Of a stretch of DNA of 64,000 bases, positions 35,870 through 44,710 are shown one piece after another. The position numbers and the translations under genes are program-made. The stretch comes from UBA117 sp049975245. GTDB lineage: Archaea; Methanobacteriota; Methanobacteria; Methanobacteriales; Methanobacteriaceae. The notes under the pieces are model-generated. The model was not told the origin of the DNA and searched no databases. It saw nothing but the letters and a program-made list of their open reading frames with translations. Location of the stretch: contig JBNGDB010000008.1 in the NCBI GenBank assembly GCA_049975245.1, positions 34,740-98,739 on the forward strand. The letters run 5' to 3'. Each line of letters begins with the position of its first letter. The stretch's first letter is position 1.

Positions 35870-37156
35870 TCATTTTAATAATCTAATTGGTACATTTTGT
35901 TTGCTTAAAACATCTGCAAATGTCTCTTTTTCTCTAATTATTTCAGATTCTCCCCGATTTACAAGTACTTCCATGGGTCTTGGCCGTGAATTATATTGAG
36001 AAGACATAGAAAATGCGTATGCACCTGCATTAAGGATTGCTAGTAGGTCTCCTTCTTTAATTTTGGACATAGGCCTATCTCTAGCAAATAAATCTCCTGA
36101 TTCACATATATTACCGGCAATATCAATATTCTGCACAGTTTCCGCAAAAGGTTGGCTGGCCGATACTATGTGGTGGTAAGATCCGTACATGGAGGGTCTA
36201 AGCAGAGTATTAAATCCTGCGTCAACGCCAGCAAATTTACGGTAGCTCTGTTTAATTGTATTAACTCTAGTTAAAAGTATTGAAGCATTCCCAACTATAT
36301 ATCTACCTGGTTCAAGATACATTGTAGGTTTTCCAAGATCATGTTCTGATAATTTATTCTTATAAAGGTTAGTAATCTCTTTAGAGAATAATTCAATGTC
36401 TAATTTAGATTCTTCAGGATTATAAGGTATTCCTAAACCCCCACCAAAATCAATAAACTCAAAATTAACTCCTGCTTCATCACTAACTCGTCCAGCAACG
36501 TCCATCAATGTTTCAACCGCAAGCATGAACGGTTCTGGATCAAGGATGCCTGATCCAATATGAGTATGTATACCTACTGGATTAAATCCTAAATCTTGAG
36601 CCATTTTATATACTTTAACAGATTCTTCTTCCATTATACCAAATTTACTTAAATCGCCACCAGTTATACAATGTTCGTGGTGTCCTGCCCCTACTTTAGG
36701 ATTTACACGGAATGATATATCTAAATCTGATGGATTAGTTATCTTAGAAAGTCTTTTTAGTTGTGAAATAGAATCTATATTAATAGTAACATCTGATGAA
36801 ACAGCAAATTTTAATTCGTCATCAGTGACATTATTACCTGTGAACAATATTCTAGAAGGTTCAAATCCGGCAAGTAGAGCTGTGTATACTTCTCCAGGAG
36901 ATACTGCATCAATACTACTTCCCTCATCTTCTAAAATTTTCATTACTGCCATATTGGTGTTGGCCTTGCAGGCGTAGAAGATTTTAAAGTCTGAGTAGTG
37001 TTTAGTAAATGCATTGTACAACCTATTGTAGTTTTCCCTTATTCTAGACTCATCAACAACATAAAGAGGAGTTCCATATTTTTCAGCTAACTCCAAAGAA
37101 TCTGATCCACCTATACTTAAATTACCTTTTTCATTAGTTTTTAAATCAAAATCCAT
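35870..37156 (-). CDS. lysA: diaminopimelate decarboxylase
   Basis: Makes L-lysine from meso-diaminopimelate. The 428-residue fold-type III PLP enzyme has the PLP lysine K64 (YACKANTN), HIGSGI, FIDFGGGLGIPY, EPGRYIVG and the CESGDLFARD motif that supplies an active-site cysteine from the other subunit. A TTGGAGGAT box precedes the ATG. First of the lysA-dapF-aminotransferase run. Confidence 0.97.
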   Translation of the reverse strand: MDFDLKTNEKGNLSIGGSDSLELAEKYGTPLYVVDESRIRENYNRLYNAFTKHYSDFKIFYACKANTNMAVMKILEDEGSSIDAVSPGEVYTALLAGFEPSRILFTGNNVTDDELKFAVSSDVTINIDSISQLKRLSKITNPSDLDISFRVNPKVGAGHHEHCITGGDLSKFGIMEEESVKVYKMAQDLGFNPVGIHTHIGSGILDPEPFMLAVETLMDVAGRVSDEAGVNFEFIDFGGGLGIPYNPEESKLDIELFSKEITNLYKNKLSEHDLGKPTMYLEPGRYIVGNASILLTRVNTIKQSYRKFAGVDAGFNTLLRPSMYGSYHHIVSASQPFAETVQNIDIAGNICESGDLFARDRPMSKIKEGDLLAILNAGAYAFSMSSQYNSRPRPMEVLVNRGESEIIREKETFADVLSKQNVPIRLLK

Positions 37157-37404
37157 CAGATATCCTCCAAAACATATAATATTTGATTTAATTTATTCAA
37201 TTAAAATAATGAATTTCTAATTCATTAGTAGAATTGTATACATTAAAATTTTATTAATAAATCTATTTTTAAATTCCATATTATAATATGATTTATCCTA
37301 CAAAAAAATATTGATTATCTATTTAACAACTAAATCTTCTAAAAATTCTATTTAAGAAAAGAAAAATTTTTAAATTATCTTATTTTTTTTAATATAATAA
37401 TTTA

Positions 37405-38532
37405 CTAATTTAATTTTGGGAAAAGATACTTACAGGCTGCTTTTATCATATTAAATTCTATATTAGCCCAATATAAAGTTGAACCAGCGTCTCTTTCTAC
37501 TTCTATGGTTAATGTATTAATACCACAGTTATTACCATAAACATTTAACATCCCCGGATCACTGTTTCCAACTCCAACCGTGCTTCCAACACAACTTTTT
37601 ATGTAACCTGCCCAATTGCTTTCCTCTTTCCAACCAGGTGTAGCGTAAACTAAACCATTAGTATGATTTTTAACTCCGCCGCCAGAGTGTACGTCCAAAA
37701 TATAAGATATTCCATTATTTTTTGCAAATTGCACAGCTTTCCATCCCGGAGAACCAGGTACATTTGCCATTCTATTAGGATCTGCGTATCCGTATACCTT
37801 TTTAGTTACTTTTTTTGTAAGCCAACGGTATTTTTTTCTATAAACGGTCTTATAAACCCACCTGTACCTCCATTTATATCTTAAATGACCCCTATAACGA
37901 TAATAAGATCTGTACCATTTTCTAACTTTTATTCTGTAAGATTTTCTATACCACTTCTTATATCTGACCTTGACAGTATAGCTGTATTTTACGTAGGCAT
38001 AGTTTCTTGAATTCATAGCCGTGCTTTTTGGAATGGCAAAAGGAATAATGTATATTGTTCCGTCAAATTCTTTGTTTTTAAGGTATTCAATATATTTCAT
38101 TGCAGCTATATTAGCTTCTTCTTCGTTTCCATGTATTCCGGCCCATATTAATAATTTTTTACCATTGCCATTGCCAAATTGGATTATGGTGGAACCATTT
38201 TTTTGATACTTAATAATCGTTTTTGATAATGTTGTTTGGGGAATGTTATTTTTAATTTCCGGATTTTTTGTAACATCAGCACCAACATTTTTATCAAAAG
38301 TTTTGATGGTATAAATTGGTGTATTTGAAGTTTTAATATTAGAGGTATTAGTAGAATTTGTACCTAAATTTGTGTTGATTAAAACTTGGTCATCTGAATT
38401 TTGGGTATCATTAAATATGGAATCATCGTTATATGCGTAGGTAGGAAATATTGAAATTCCAAATATTAATAGAGTAATGCTTATTAATATTAAATAGGCC
38501 TTGAAATTTATAATACGTCTTAAAGTCAACAT
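37405..38532 (-). CDS. secreted M14-like zinc peptidase with basic aromatic insert
   Basis: A 375-residue exported protein: signal peptide or anchor at residues 12-33, a Ser/Thr/Asn linker to residue 100, then a zinc-carboxypeptidase-like (M14/AstE type) domain. Zinc ligands H134 and E137 (AGIHGNEEE) and H282 (LDVHSGGG) and a probable catalytic glutamate E344 (TLTIEVERD) are seen. Between NSRNYA and YGYADPNR (about residues 178-247) lies an insert made mostly of Tyr, Arg, Lys and Trp. The likely site of action is the pseudomurein wall, by inference. The ATG follows GGAGGGA. It lies 213 bases from the transglutaminase-like gene on the same strand. Confidence 0.72.
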   Translation of the reverse strand: MLTLRRIINFKAYLILISITLLIFGISIFPTYAYNDDSIFNDTQNSDDQVLINTNLGTNSTNTSNIKTSNTPIYTIKTFDKNVGADVTKNPEIKNNIPQTTLSKTIIKYQKNGSTIIQFGNGNGKKLLIWAGIHGNEEEANIAAMKYIEYLKNKEFDGTIYIIPFAIPKSTAMNSRNYAYVKYSYTVKVRYKKWYRKSYRIKVRKWYRSYYRYRGHLRYKWRYRWVYKTVYRKKYRWLTKKVTKKVYGYADPNRMANVPGSPGWKAVQFAKNNGISYILDVHSGGGVKNHTNGLVYATPGWKEESNWAGYIKSCVGSTVGVGNSDPGMLNVYGNNCGINTLTIEVERDAGSTLYWANIEFNMIKAACKYLFPKLN

Positions 38533-38745
38533 ATTCCCTCCAAACGCGGGGAAAAATAATAATTTTTTTATTTATATTAAATTTATAAATATTAATATAA
38601 ATTTTTTTCTAAAAAAAATTCGGTTTAATAAAAATAATTTAAAAAATTAATGTTCATGAAAGTTTCAAAAAAAATAGAAAAATGAGAATTTTAGGCGTTA
38701 ATTCCCACATATAAATTAAAGTGAATATATTAATCTATTCACTTA

Positions 38746-39720
38746 TTATTCAATATCTGATGGTTCATTTACTTCAGATACAGATTCTGAAGAATTACTA
38801 TCTTCAGTTACTTGTTCAACATTATTTGCTGATTCACTAACTTCAGGAACAGATTCTAAAGAATTATTAGTTTCCTCCATAGTTACCGCTGATTCACTGA
38901 CATCTTCTTGTTCAACTGAATTTACTTCATTTGATGCTTTAGTGTTAGATTCTTGATTATTTGATTCTTCTACTTGAACATTGTTGGTTGGTCCTTTTTC
39001 ACCTTTGTAACTAGCTACAGTAGTATATTTCTTTGCAATATTGGTGGAGTAGTGTTTAGAACCATATTTTTTGGTAACCATGGTAGGATCAAATCTTACC
39101 ATTGAACCATCTACTTTAACTTCCAACCAGCGGTGTCTAGCAGATTCTGGACTTGCACCTTGTACAATGTTAACATCGTACCCATTTTTTACTAAAACTT
39201 GTGCAGACCAATCTGAAAGTCCCCAGCAATCTCCATATCCAGTTCTTTCCACTCCGGAAGCAGAAGTTGATGCTCCGTAGCGATGGTTTAAATTTTTGTT
39301 AATGTAGGCGGCAAGTATGTCCAGACCCCGCAATCCACTCAAATTGCTTAATTCTGGACGTTTAACTATCCCATAACTGGATATAGTGCTGCTTCCAAAT
39401 TTTAAGTAATTATTAGTACTTTTGCGGTAGGAAGTTGCAGCACTAACCTTGGTGGTTGTAGTAGAACTATCTCCCTTAAAAAATTGATTTTGAAGATTTT
39501 CAACAGAATCTACTTGACCATTTAAGTTATAACTCTGTTTACTTGTTTTTATTTGATCTTTTTCTGTATTTAAATTGTTTCCTTGGCTTAAACCACCATT
39601 GGAAACGGTTTCAGCATTGTTATCTGTCATATCTTGGCCAGATAATCCCCAGAATGCAGGAACCATGGTAATGACCAAGCACGAGACCATGAACAATGCA
39701 TATATTGATCGTCGCTTAAT
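38746..39720 (-). CDS. secreted transglutaminase-like cysteine protease, probable AUU start
   Basis: A 324-residue exported protein. After a signal peptide and a Ser/Asn-rich linker comes a transglutaminase-like domain with the triad C165 (YGDCWGLSD), H196 (ARHRWLEV) and D211 (RFDPTM), similar in plan to pseudomurein endoisopeptidases and other methanogen surface proteins. The tail (from about residue 245) is Ser/Glu/Val-rich with SESVPEVSES-type repeats. The start is set at ATT (39720-39718): it follows GGAGG by 7 bases and yields a proper basic signal peptide (KRRSIYALFMVSC); the first standard codon is a TTG at 39696, inside the hydrophobic core. Confidence 0.7.
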   Translation of the reverse strand: MKRRSIYALFMVSCLVITMVPAFWGLSGQDMTDNNAETVSNGGLSQGNNLNTEKDQIKTSKQSYNLNGQVDSVENLQNQFFKGDSSTTTTKVSAATSYRKSTNNYLKFGSSTISSYGIVKRPELSNLSGLRGLDILAAYINKNLNHRYGASTSASGVERTGYGDCWGLSDWSAQVLVKNGYDVNIVQGASPESARHRWLEVKVDGSMVRFDPTMVTKKYGSKHYSTNIAKKYTTVASYKGEKGPTNNVQVEESNNQESNTKASNEVNSVEQEDVSESAVTMEETNNSLESVPEVSESANNVEQVTEDSNSSESVSEVNEPSDIE

Positions 39721-39752
39721 CGTATCGCCTCCGATTTTTTAGCTTTTATCTC

Positions 39753-39776
39753 AAAATACCTTAAAAAAGGTATTTT
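39753..39776. repeat. perfect 10-bp inverted repeat upstream of the transglutaminase-like gene
   Basis: AAAATACCTT and AAGGTATTTT are separated by four A residues. The repeat lies 33-56 bases upstream of the proposed start codon. It could be an operator for a dimeric regulator or, if transcribed, a leader hairpin just before the ribosome-binding site. Confidence 0.6.
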
Positions 39777-40235
39777 AACAGGGCTAACATCAATTGTTCA
39801 TTACTTATAAATTTATTGGTTAAAAACTAGAAAAAAAAGAGTTTATAACCTATTTTTTTGTTTTAAAGCTTTTTTAAAAGGAATCTCTAACTGATTGTTA
39901 AAATATCTGTAGGTGTTTTCAAAAATGAATTAGTTTATTATATGCCCTTATATTTTAAAAATAACTAATTTACTCAAAGTTAATAGGATGCAGATGCAGA
40001 CGCCTCTAAATTTTATGAAAGATTATAAAAACATAAGTATCTAAAATAAGTTAGAATACATCTTAATCTCCTTAAGAAAAATATTTTAGTTATTTAATTA
40101 AAAAAAGTCAAAATAATATTCAATTTTTAATAAATATTCAATTTTAATACTATTTTTTTAAATAATTATTAAAAAATAAAATTTGATTAGTTAAAAATAT
40201 CTCAAAATATAGTTAAAAAAAAAAAATAAAGAATT
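39777..40235. other. intergenic region between argD and the surface-protein gene
   Basis: About 460 bases of AT-rich DNA. It ends at the argD stop on one side and must contain the promoter of the transglutaminase-like gene on the other. No intact gene is seen; a short GNAT-like peptide at about 39988-40030 is too short to call. Confidence 0.45.
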
Positions 40236-41402
40236 TTAACTTAATATACCGTTTAAAACTGAAACAGATTTATCAAGCTGTTCTTTAGTTATATTTAGTG
40301 GGGGTAAAAATCTTAAAATAGTATTTGCAGTGCAATTCAGTAGCACTCCATTTTCTGCAGCTTTATTTACTATATCTGCACAGCTACTATTAAATTCCAC
40401 TCCTAACATTAGACCATATCCTCGAACATCCTTTATTATTTCATATTGTTCTTTTAAAGATTCTAATTTCTGTTTAAGATATGCTCCATCATTTCGAGAT
40501 TTTTCAACTAGATTTTCTTCAAGTATTACCTCAATTGAAGCTTTTGCTGCAGCGCATCCCAATGGATTTCCGCCGAAAGTAGTACCATGGTCTCCTGGTT
40601 TAAAAGCATCTGCAACCTCTTTTTGAGCCAATATTCCTGCTATTGGATAGCCTCCGCCTAAAGCTTTGGCAATAGTAGTTATATGAGGTTTTACTTTGAA
40701 TATTTCTGCGGCAAACATCTCACCAGTACGTCCAAAACCAGTTTGTATCTCGTCCATGATGAGAAGTACATCATTTTCATTACAGATCTTTTCTATTTCG
40801 CTAATATAACCTTGGGGAGGCACTACCACCCCACCCTCTCCCTGGACTGGTTCTACCATTACAGCAGCTGTGTCTCTATTAATAGCATTATTAAATGCTT
40901 CTGAATCTCCATAAGGTACGTGAATATAACCAGAAGGTAATTTTCCTATTCCTTCTTTGAACTTATCCTGACCAGTAGCCGCCACCATGGAAAGTGTACG
41001 TCCGTGAAATGATTTTTCCATAGTTATTATTTCATTTTTACCTGTATATTTTCGAGCTAACTTAACTGCCCCTTCATTAGCTTCAGCCCCGCTATTAGCA
41101 AAAAAAACTTTGTCATGAGAAGAAATTTCAGTTAATAAACGCGCCAGTTCCACTTGTATTTCTGTATAATAAATGTTAGAGCAATGAATAAGTTTTTTTG
41201 CCTGTTTACTTATAGCTTCTGCAACTTTAGGATGTGAATGGCCCACATTATTAACTGCAATACCTGCAAAACAATCTATATATTCCTTACCTTCTACATC
41301 CCATACAAGGGCTCCTTTTCCCTTATCAAGGGCGATTTGTTGTCTTGAAAATGTGTTCATCATATATTTTTTTTCTAAATCAGCTATATCCTGAGTATTC
41401 AT
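40236..41402 (-). CDS. argD: acetylornithine aminotransferase
   Basis: Transaminates N-acetylglutamate semialdehyde to N-acetylornithine in arginine biosynthesis; homologues may also act in lysine synthesis. The 388-residue class III enzyme has K246 as PLP lysine (TTIAKALGGGYP), NSGAEANEGAVKLARK, and LLIMDEIQTGFGRTG. The ATG at 41402 follows AGGTGAT; the upstream in-frame ATG adds 19 hydrophobic residues outside the family. Monocistronic. Confidence 0.92.
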   Translation of the reverse strand: MNTQDIADLEKKYMMNTFSRQQIALDKGKGALVWDVEGKEYIDCFAGIAVNNVGHSHPKVAEAISKQAKKLIHCSNIYYTEIQVELARLLTEISSHDKVFFANSGAEANEGAVKLARKYTGKNEIITMEKSFHGRTLSMVAATGQDKFKEGIGKLPSGYIHVPYGDSEAFNNAINRDTAAVMVEPVQGEGGVVVPPQGYISEIEKICNENDVLLIMDEIQTGFGRTGEMFAAEIFKVKPHITTIAKALGGGYPIAGILAQKEVADAFKPGDHGTTFGGNPLGCAAAKASIEVILEENLVEKSRNDGAYLKQKLESLKEQYEIIKDVRGYGLMLGVEFNSSCADIVNKAAENGVLLNCTANTILRFLPPLNITKEQLDKSVSVLNGILS

Positions 41403-41569
41403 ATAATCACCTATATTAAGATAAAAATAATTAATGAAATAAAATAATATTATAGTCACTAACCTTATTTAATATAGTTCACAATTAGTTATAAATGATA
41501 TCAATAAATTCATTTATTCAATGTTATCATATATTGAGTAAAAAATATGAAATAAAATAGGTGGATAAT

Positions 41570-41995
41570 ATGAAAAAAGCTATAATTGAAACGGATAAAG
41601 GTAATATTGAGTTAGTTTTATTTGATAAAGAAGCACCAAACACTGTTGCCAATTTTGAAAAACTTGCAAAAGAAGGATTTTATAACGGTTTAACCTTTCA
41701 CCGAGTTATTCCAAATTTTGTTATTCAAGGTGGGTGCCCTCGTGGAGATGGAACCGGAGGTCCTGGTTACACTATAAAATGTGAAATAAACGAACATAAA
41801 CATGGCACCGGAGCACTTTCCATGGCACACGCCGGGAAAGATACCGGGGGAAGTCAGTTTTTTATAACACACTCTCCACAACCACATCTTGATGGAGTGC
41901 ACACTGTATTTGGTAAAGTGGTTAAAGGAATGGAAGTTGTAAACAAAATAGAACAAAATGATGTCATGAATAAAGTAACGGTTTACGACGAATAA
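41570..41995 (+). CDS. peptidyl-prolyl cis-trans isomerase, cyclophilin type
   Basis: A 141-residue cytoplasmic cyclophilin that speeds prolyl isomerisation during folding. The catalytic arginine is in FYNGLTFHRVIPNFVIQGG, followed by GDGTGGPGYTIKCE, GALSMAHAGKDTGGSQFFI and HLDGVHTVFGKV. The ATG at 41570 follows AGGTGG; a GTG three codons upstream is part of that box. Monocistronic, divergent from argD. Confidence 0.95.
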   Translation: MKKAIIETDKGNIELVLFDKEAPNTVANFEKLAKEGFYNGLTFHRVIPNFVIQGGCPRGDGTGGPGYTIKCEINEHKHGTGALSMAHAGKDTGGSQFFITHSPQPHLDGVHTVFGKVVKGMEVVNKIEQNDVMNKVTVYDE

Positions 41996-42017
41996 ACAAA
42001 TTTCTATTTTTTTATTA

Positions 42018-42581
42018 TTAATATAATAGTTCTTTTAATACTAGGGCGTATAAATCGGCTATTTTATCAGCAATTTTTAGATGATGGTCGTTGTAATCGT
42101 ATTTAGGATTGCCTAATACAATTTGACCTAATATACTGTCTTCATAAATCACAGGCACTGATAGAAATTGATCCACTGGCATGTGGCCCGGAGGTAATCC
42201 ATGAGCTACCGGATGAGAAGCAGGATCATGGACATAAAAAGATTTTCCCGTGTCTAGGGAATATCCTAATAGTCCCCCATAAGATCCATCCTTTCTTACC
42301 TTAAAACGTGCTTCTCCTAAATCAGCATAATATTTACAACCATCGGTTAAATGAGAAAAAGAAATTCCAACACTATCTTTATTTTCAGGATCTATATAAG
42401 CAACATAACAATGCTTACTATTAGTTAGTTTAACTGCCTCTTCTAAAACATAATCAGATATTTCTTTAAGAGAAGAAACTTCTAGCATTTCTAATATATT
42501 TTCCCTAAATAGCTTCAAATCCTCTTTTATATTATTATCTTCCACAATATCATAAAGTCTAGAGCCGCCTTCTTCTTCCAT
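42018..42581 (-). CDS. GAF-domain protein
   Basis: A 187-residue protein made of one GAF-like sensory domain (about residues 30-187): YVLEEAVKLTNSKHCYVAYID, YGGLLGYSLDTGKSFYVHDP and FLSVPVIYEDSILGQIVLGN are typical. There is no fused output domain, so it is a stand-alone sensor or ligand-binding module. The ATG at 42581 follows AGGGAT; an upstream in-frame ATG would add 28 residues without a ribosome-binding site. Ligand unknown. Confidence 0.8.
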   Translation of the reverse strand: MEEEGGSRLYDIVEDNNIKEDLKLFRENILEMLEVSSLKEISDYVLEEAVKLTNSKHCYVAYIDPENKDSVGISFSHLTDGCKYYADLGEARFKVRKDGSYGGLLGYSLDTGKSFYVHDPASHPVAHGLPPGHMPVDQFLSVPVIYEDSILGQIVLGNPKYDYNDHHLKIADKIADLYALVLKELLY

Positions 42582-42701
42582 AATTATCCCTATAAATGAG
42601 TGATCTAAATTAACAGATAAATTTTTCTTTATACTGCTTAAACAAAAAAAATAATAGGGGTTCATATAAATTTTTTACCAATAAAATAAGATTTTATTAT
42701 C

Positions 42702-43304
42702 TTAAAGAAATTCAAATTCTTTTTTATCCATAATTGCAATTACCCGCCCCATTAAAAGCTGCTGATTTATCTTGAAACCTTCTTCCGTTTCTATAAATCT
42801 TCCGCCAGCCTCATGGAACACTTTGGATACTTTTACCAATTTAAAAGGTAAGTTATCACTATATTTTATTCTTGAAAATCCGTATGCATGCAAAGGACAT
42901 ATTTCAGGTATTAAAACAATAACTCCTTGCTTTAAATTTCCACATTTTTCATCAATAATCAGAACATTCTCCTTTGAAGCGTAAGGAGGTAAATCTTTTT
43001 TTAATACTACCAAAACTCTTCTATCATATAAAGGTAGGTTTCTATTGATCTTGGTTAAATATTTCATTTGCAGAAGAAGCAAACCATTTTTTGATATTTT
43101 TTCTTCAAGGTTATTTTCTACGGCCTCTTCTAATGAATGGGTTAATCTAACCCACGCATCCAATTCTCGGCAAAAGGTTTTACTACTAGTTGTCCTCATA
43201 GGACATTTCCAACAATAATTTTCCTTCAGAATATTCATTAATTTTTGATGAAAATCACTGGAAATTTTTTTAAATTCTTCAAGAGTGTCTGAAAGTTCCC
43301 CCAT
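42702..43304 (-). CDS. hypothetical Cys-containing protein, possible S24/S26-like C-domain
   Basis: A 200-residue cytoplasmic protein of uncertain family. The N-terminal half is helical and has the cluster CWKCPMRTTSSKTFC. The C-terminal half is beta-rich (VLIIDEKCGNLKQGVIVLIP, LPFKLVKVSKVF, LLMGRVIAIMD), faintly like signal-peptidase/LexA-type S24/S26 folds, but the catalytic Ser-Lys pair is not evident. The ATG at 43304 is preferred over a TTG three codons earlier. It lies between the GAF and OGG1-like genes. Function unknown. Confidence 0.55.
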   Translation of the reverse strand: MGELSDTLEEFKKISSDFHQKLMNILKENYCWKCPMRTTSSKTFCRELDAWVRLTHSLEEAVENNLEEKISKNGLLLLQMKYLTKINRNLPLYDRRVLVVLKKDLPPYASKENVLIIDEKCGNLKQGVIVLIPEICPLHAYGFSRIKYSDNLPFKLVKVSKVFHEAGGRFIETEEGFKINQQLLMGRVIAIMDKKEFEFL

Positions 43305-43349
43305 ATTAATCAACTTAAAAATACTGAAATAATCATAATTTGAGCAATT

Positions 43350-44327
43350 TTATTTTTTTGGTTTTAATTTATCTAATAGTCCAGATTTACGGGCATAATG
43401 GAATAAATAAAGTTGAGTATATCCTGCATATTTACCAAACTCTTCCCTACCAAAATTTCTAATCTTATCTGCAGGTATATCCTTTCCATCAAAATAAAGA
43501 TAAGATACTATTCTTTTAATCCAAACGTCTGTGGGGAAAGCTTCGCCCTTACCATAACCATAGAGTAAAATGCAGTCTGCCACTTTAGGTCCAATCCCTG
43601 GAAACTCCAAAAGAGTTTCAAAGGCTTTATCATAATTCATGCGCCCCAATTTTTCTAAATTAATATCTTCATTTACAATACGGGCAGCTTCTTTCATAAA
43701 TTTTCCCCTATATCCCACTCCACAAGATTTTAGATTGTTTATACACTCTTCAATATTTTTTTCTCCGCCGCAAATCTCTTTTTCCTCAAAATCGTGTTGA
43801 GGTACTTTGAGAATTGTTTGAGGGTTGGGAAAAGTATAGAATGGGCCCTTAGAAAAAATCCCTTTATAACCCCATTTTTTTCTCATAAGCTTAATGGATC
43901 GGTCCCACCTAATTATAGAATTATTGGCCGAACAAAGCGATGAAATTAAACATTCAAAAATATCTTTAGCCATAAATAACCGTAATCCATTGCAAAAATC
44001 AATAGTAGGGGCTAGTTTAGGATCATTATTTAAAAATTCATAAAATAGGGGAAGATCAAATTCCAGATCAAAAATACGTTTTATCTCGCTGATAACCGAA
44101 TTTAAATTGATTTTTTCATATGATTCTGCAATCATATCTAAATTACTCTGTGAATTATCTTGATTTAAACTTATTAAGACTGGATGATTATTAATCATTA
44201 ATAATTCTTGATAATAATTTTCATACTTTTCCCATGTGGGTTGAGAAGTTTGACCACTTTTTATCGTGATTTTTAGGTCAAGTGGGCCTTTAATCTCATT
44301 GGAAAGAATTGATAAAAGTTTTTTCAT
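43350..44327 (-). CDS. ogg: 8-oxoguanine DNA glycosylase/lyase, OGG1 type
   Basis: A bifunctional glycosylase that excises oxidised guanine from DNA. The 325-residue protein has an N-terminal domain like that of OGG1 and a helix-hairpin-helix GPD domain: LLEFPGIGPKVADC with catalytic lysine K248 and EAFPTDVWIKR with catalytic aspartate D267, numbers close to the human enzyme (K249, D268). No clear ribosome-binding site precedes the ATG, so the transcript may be leaderless. Monocistronic. Confidence 0.85.
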   Translation of the reverse strand: MKKLLSILSNEIKGPLDLKITIKSGQTSQPTWEKYENYYQELLMINNHPVLISLNQDNSQSNLDMIAESYEKINLNSVISEIKRIFDLEFDLPLFYEFLNNDPKLAPTIDFCNGLRLFMAKDIFECLISSLCSANNSIIRWDRSIKLMRKKWGYKGIFSKGPFYTFPNPQTILKVPQHDFEEKEICGGEKNIEECINNLKSCGVGYRGKFMKEAARIVNEDINLEKLGRMNYDKAFETLLEFPGIGPKVADCILLYGYGKGEAFPTDVWIKRIVSYLYFDGKDIPADKIRNFGREEFGKYAGYTQLYLFHYARKSGLLDKLKPKK

Positions 44328-44710
44328 GTTTTTCGTTATCTCAATTTTAATTTATATATCTTGTCTAGAATATGATTTTCAAATTATAATATATCTAATC
44401 AAACTTAAAAAAAACTAGAAATAAATCACTAATATAGTATTAATATAAGAAATGCTGCCAATACAAAATTAGTATTAGGATAATGCTACTTATCATGTTA
44501 ATTTTTTTTACGAGGAAAAAAATTAAGACCCCCTATTAAATAAAAAAAGAGAAGATTATCAAGATAAGAATATGAAGGATATATTATTTGAATACTCATT
44601 AAATGAAAAGTAATGGTAAACAGATTAAATTTGATAATTCGATTAAAAAATATTAGAAAAAAGAATAGTTGTAATTTTTGCTATCACTATATAGAGCGAC
44701 GTATCAAAAA
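44328..44710. other. gene-free region
   Basis: About 380 AT-rich bases between the OGG1-type gene and the TFB-like ORF. It should carry the glycosylase promoter. No RNA gene, repeat or coding remnant was recognised. Confidence 0.45.

Noticed and set aside
39988..40030. Short peptide DADASKFYERL resembling a GNAT acetyltransferase end
   Set aside because: Only about a dozen residues match and a stop follows; too short to separate a gene remnant from chance.
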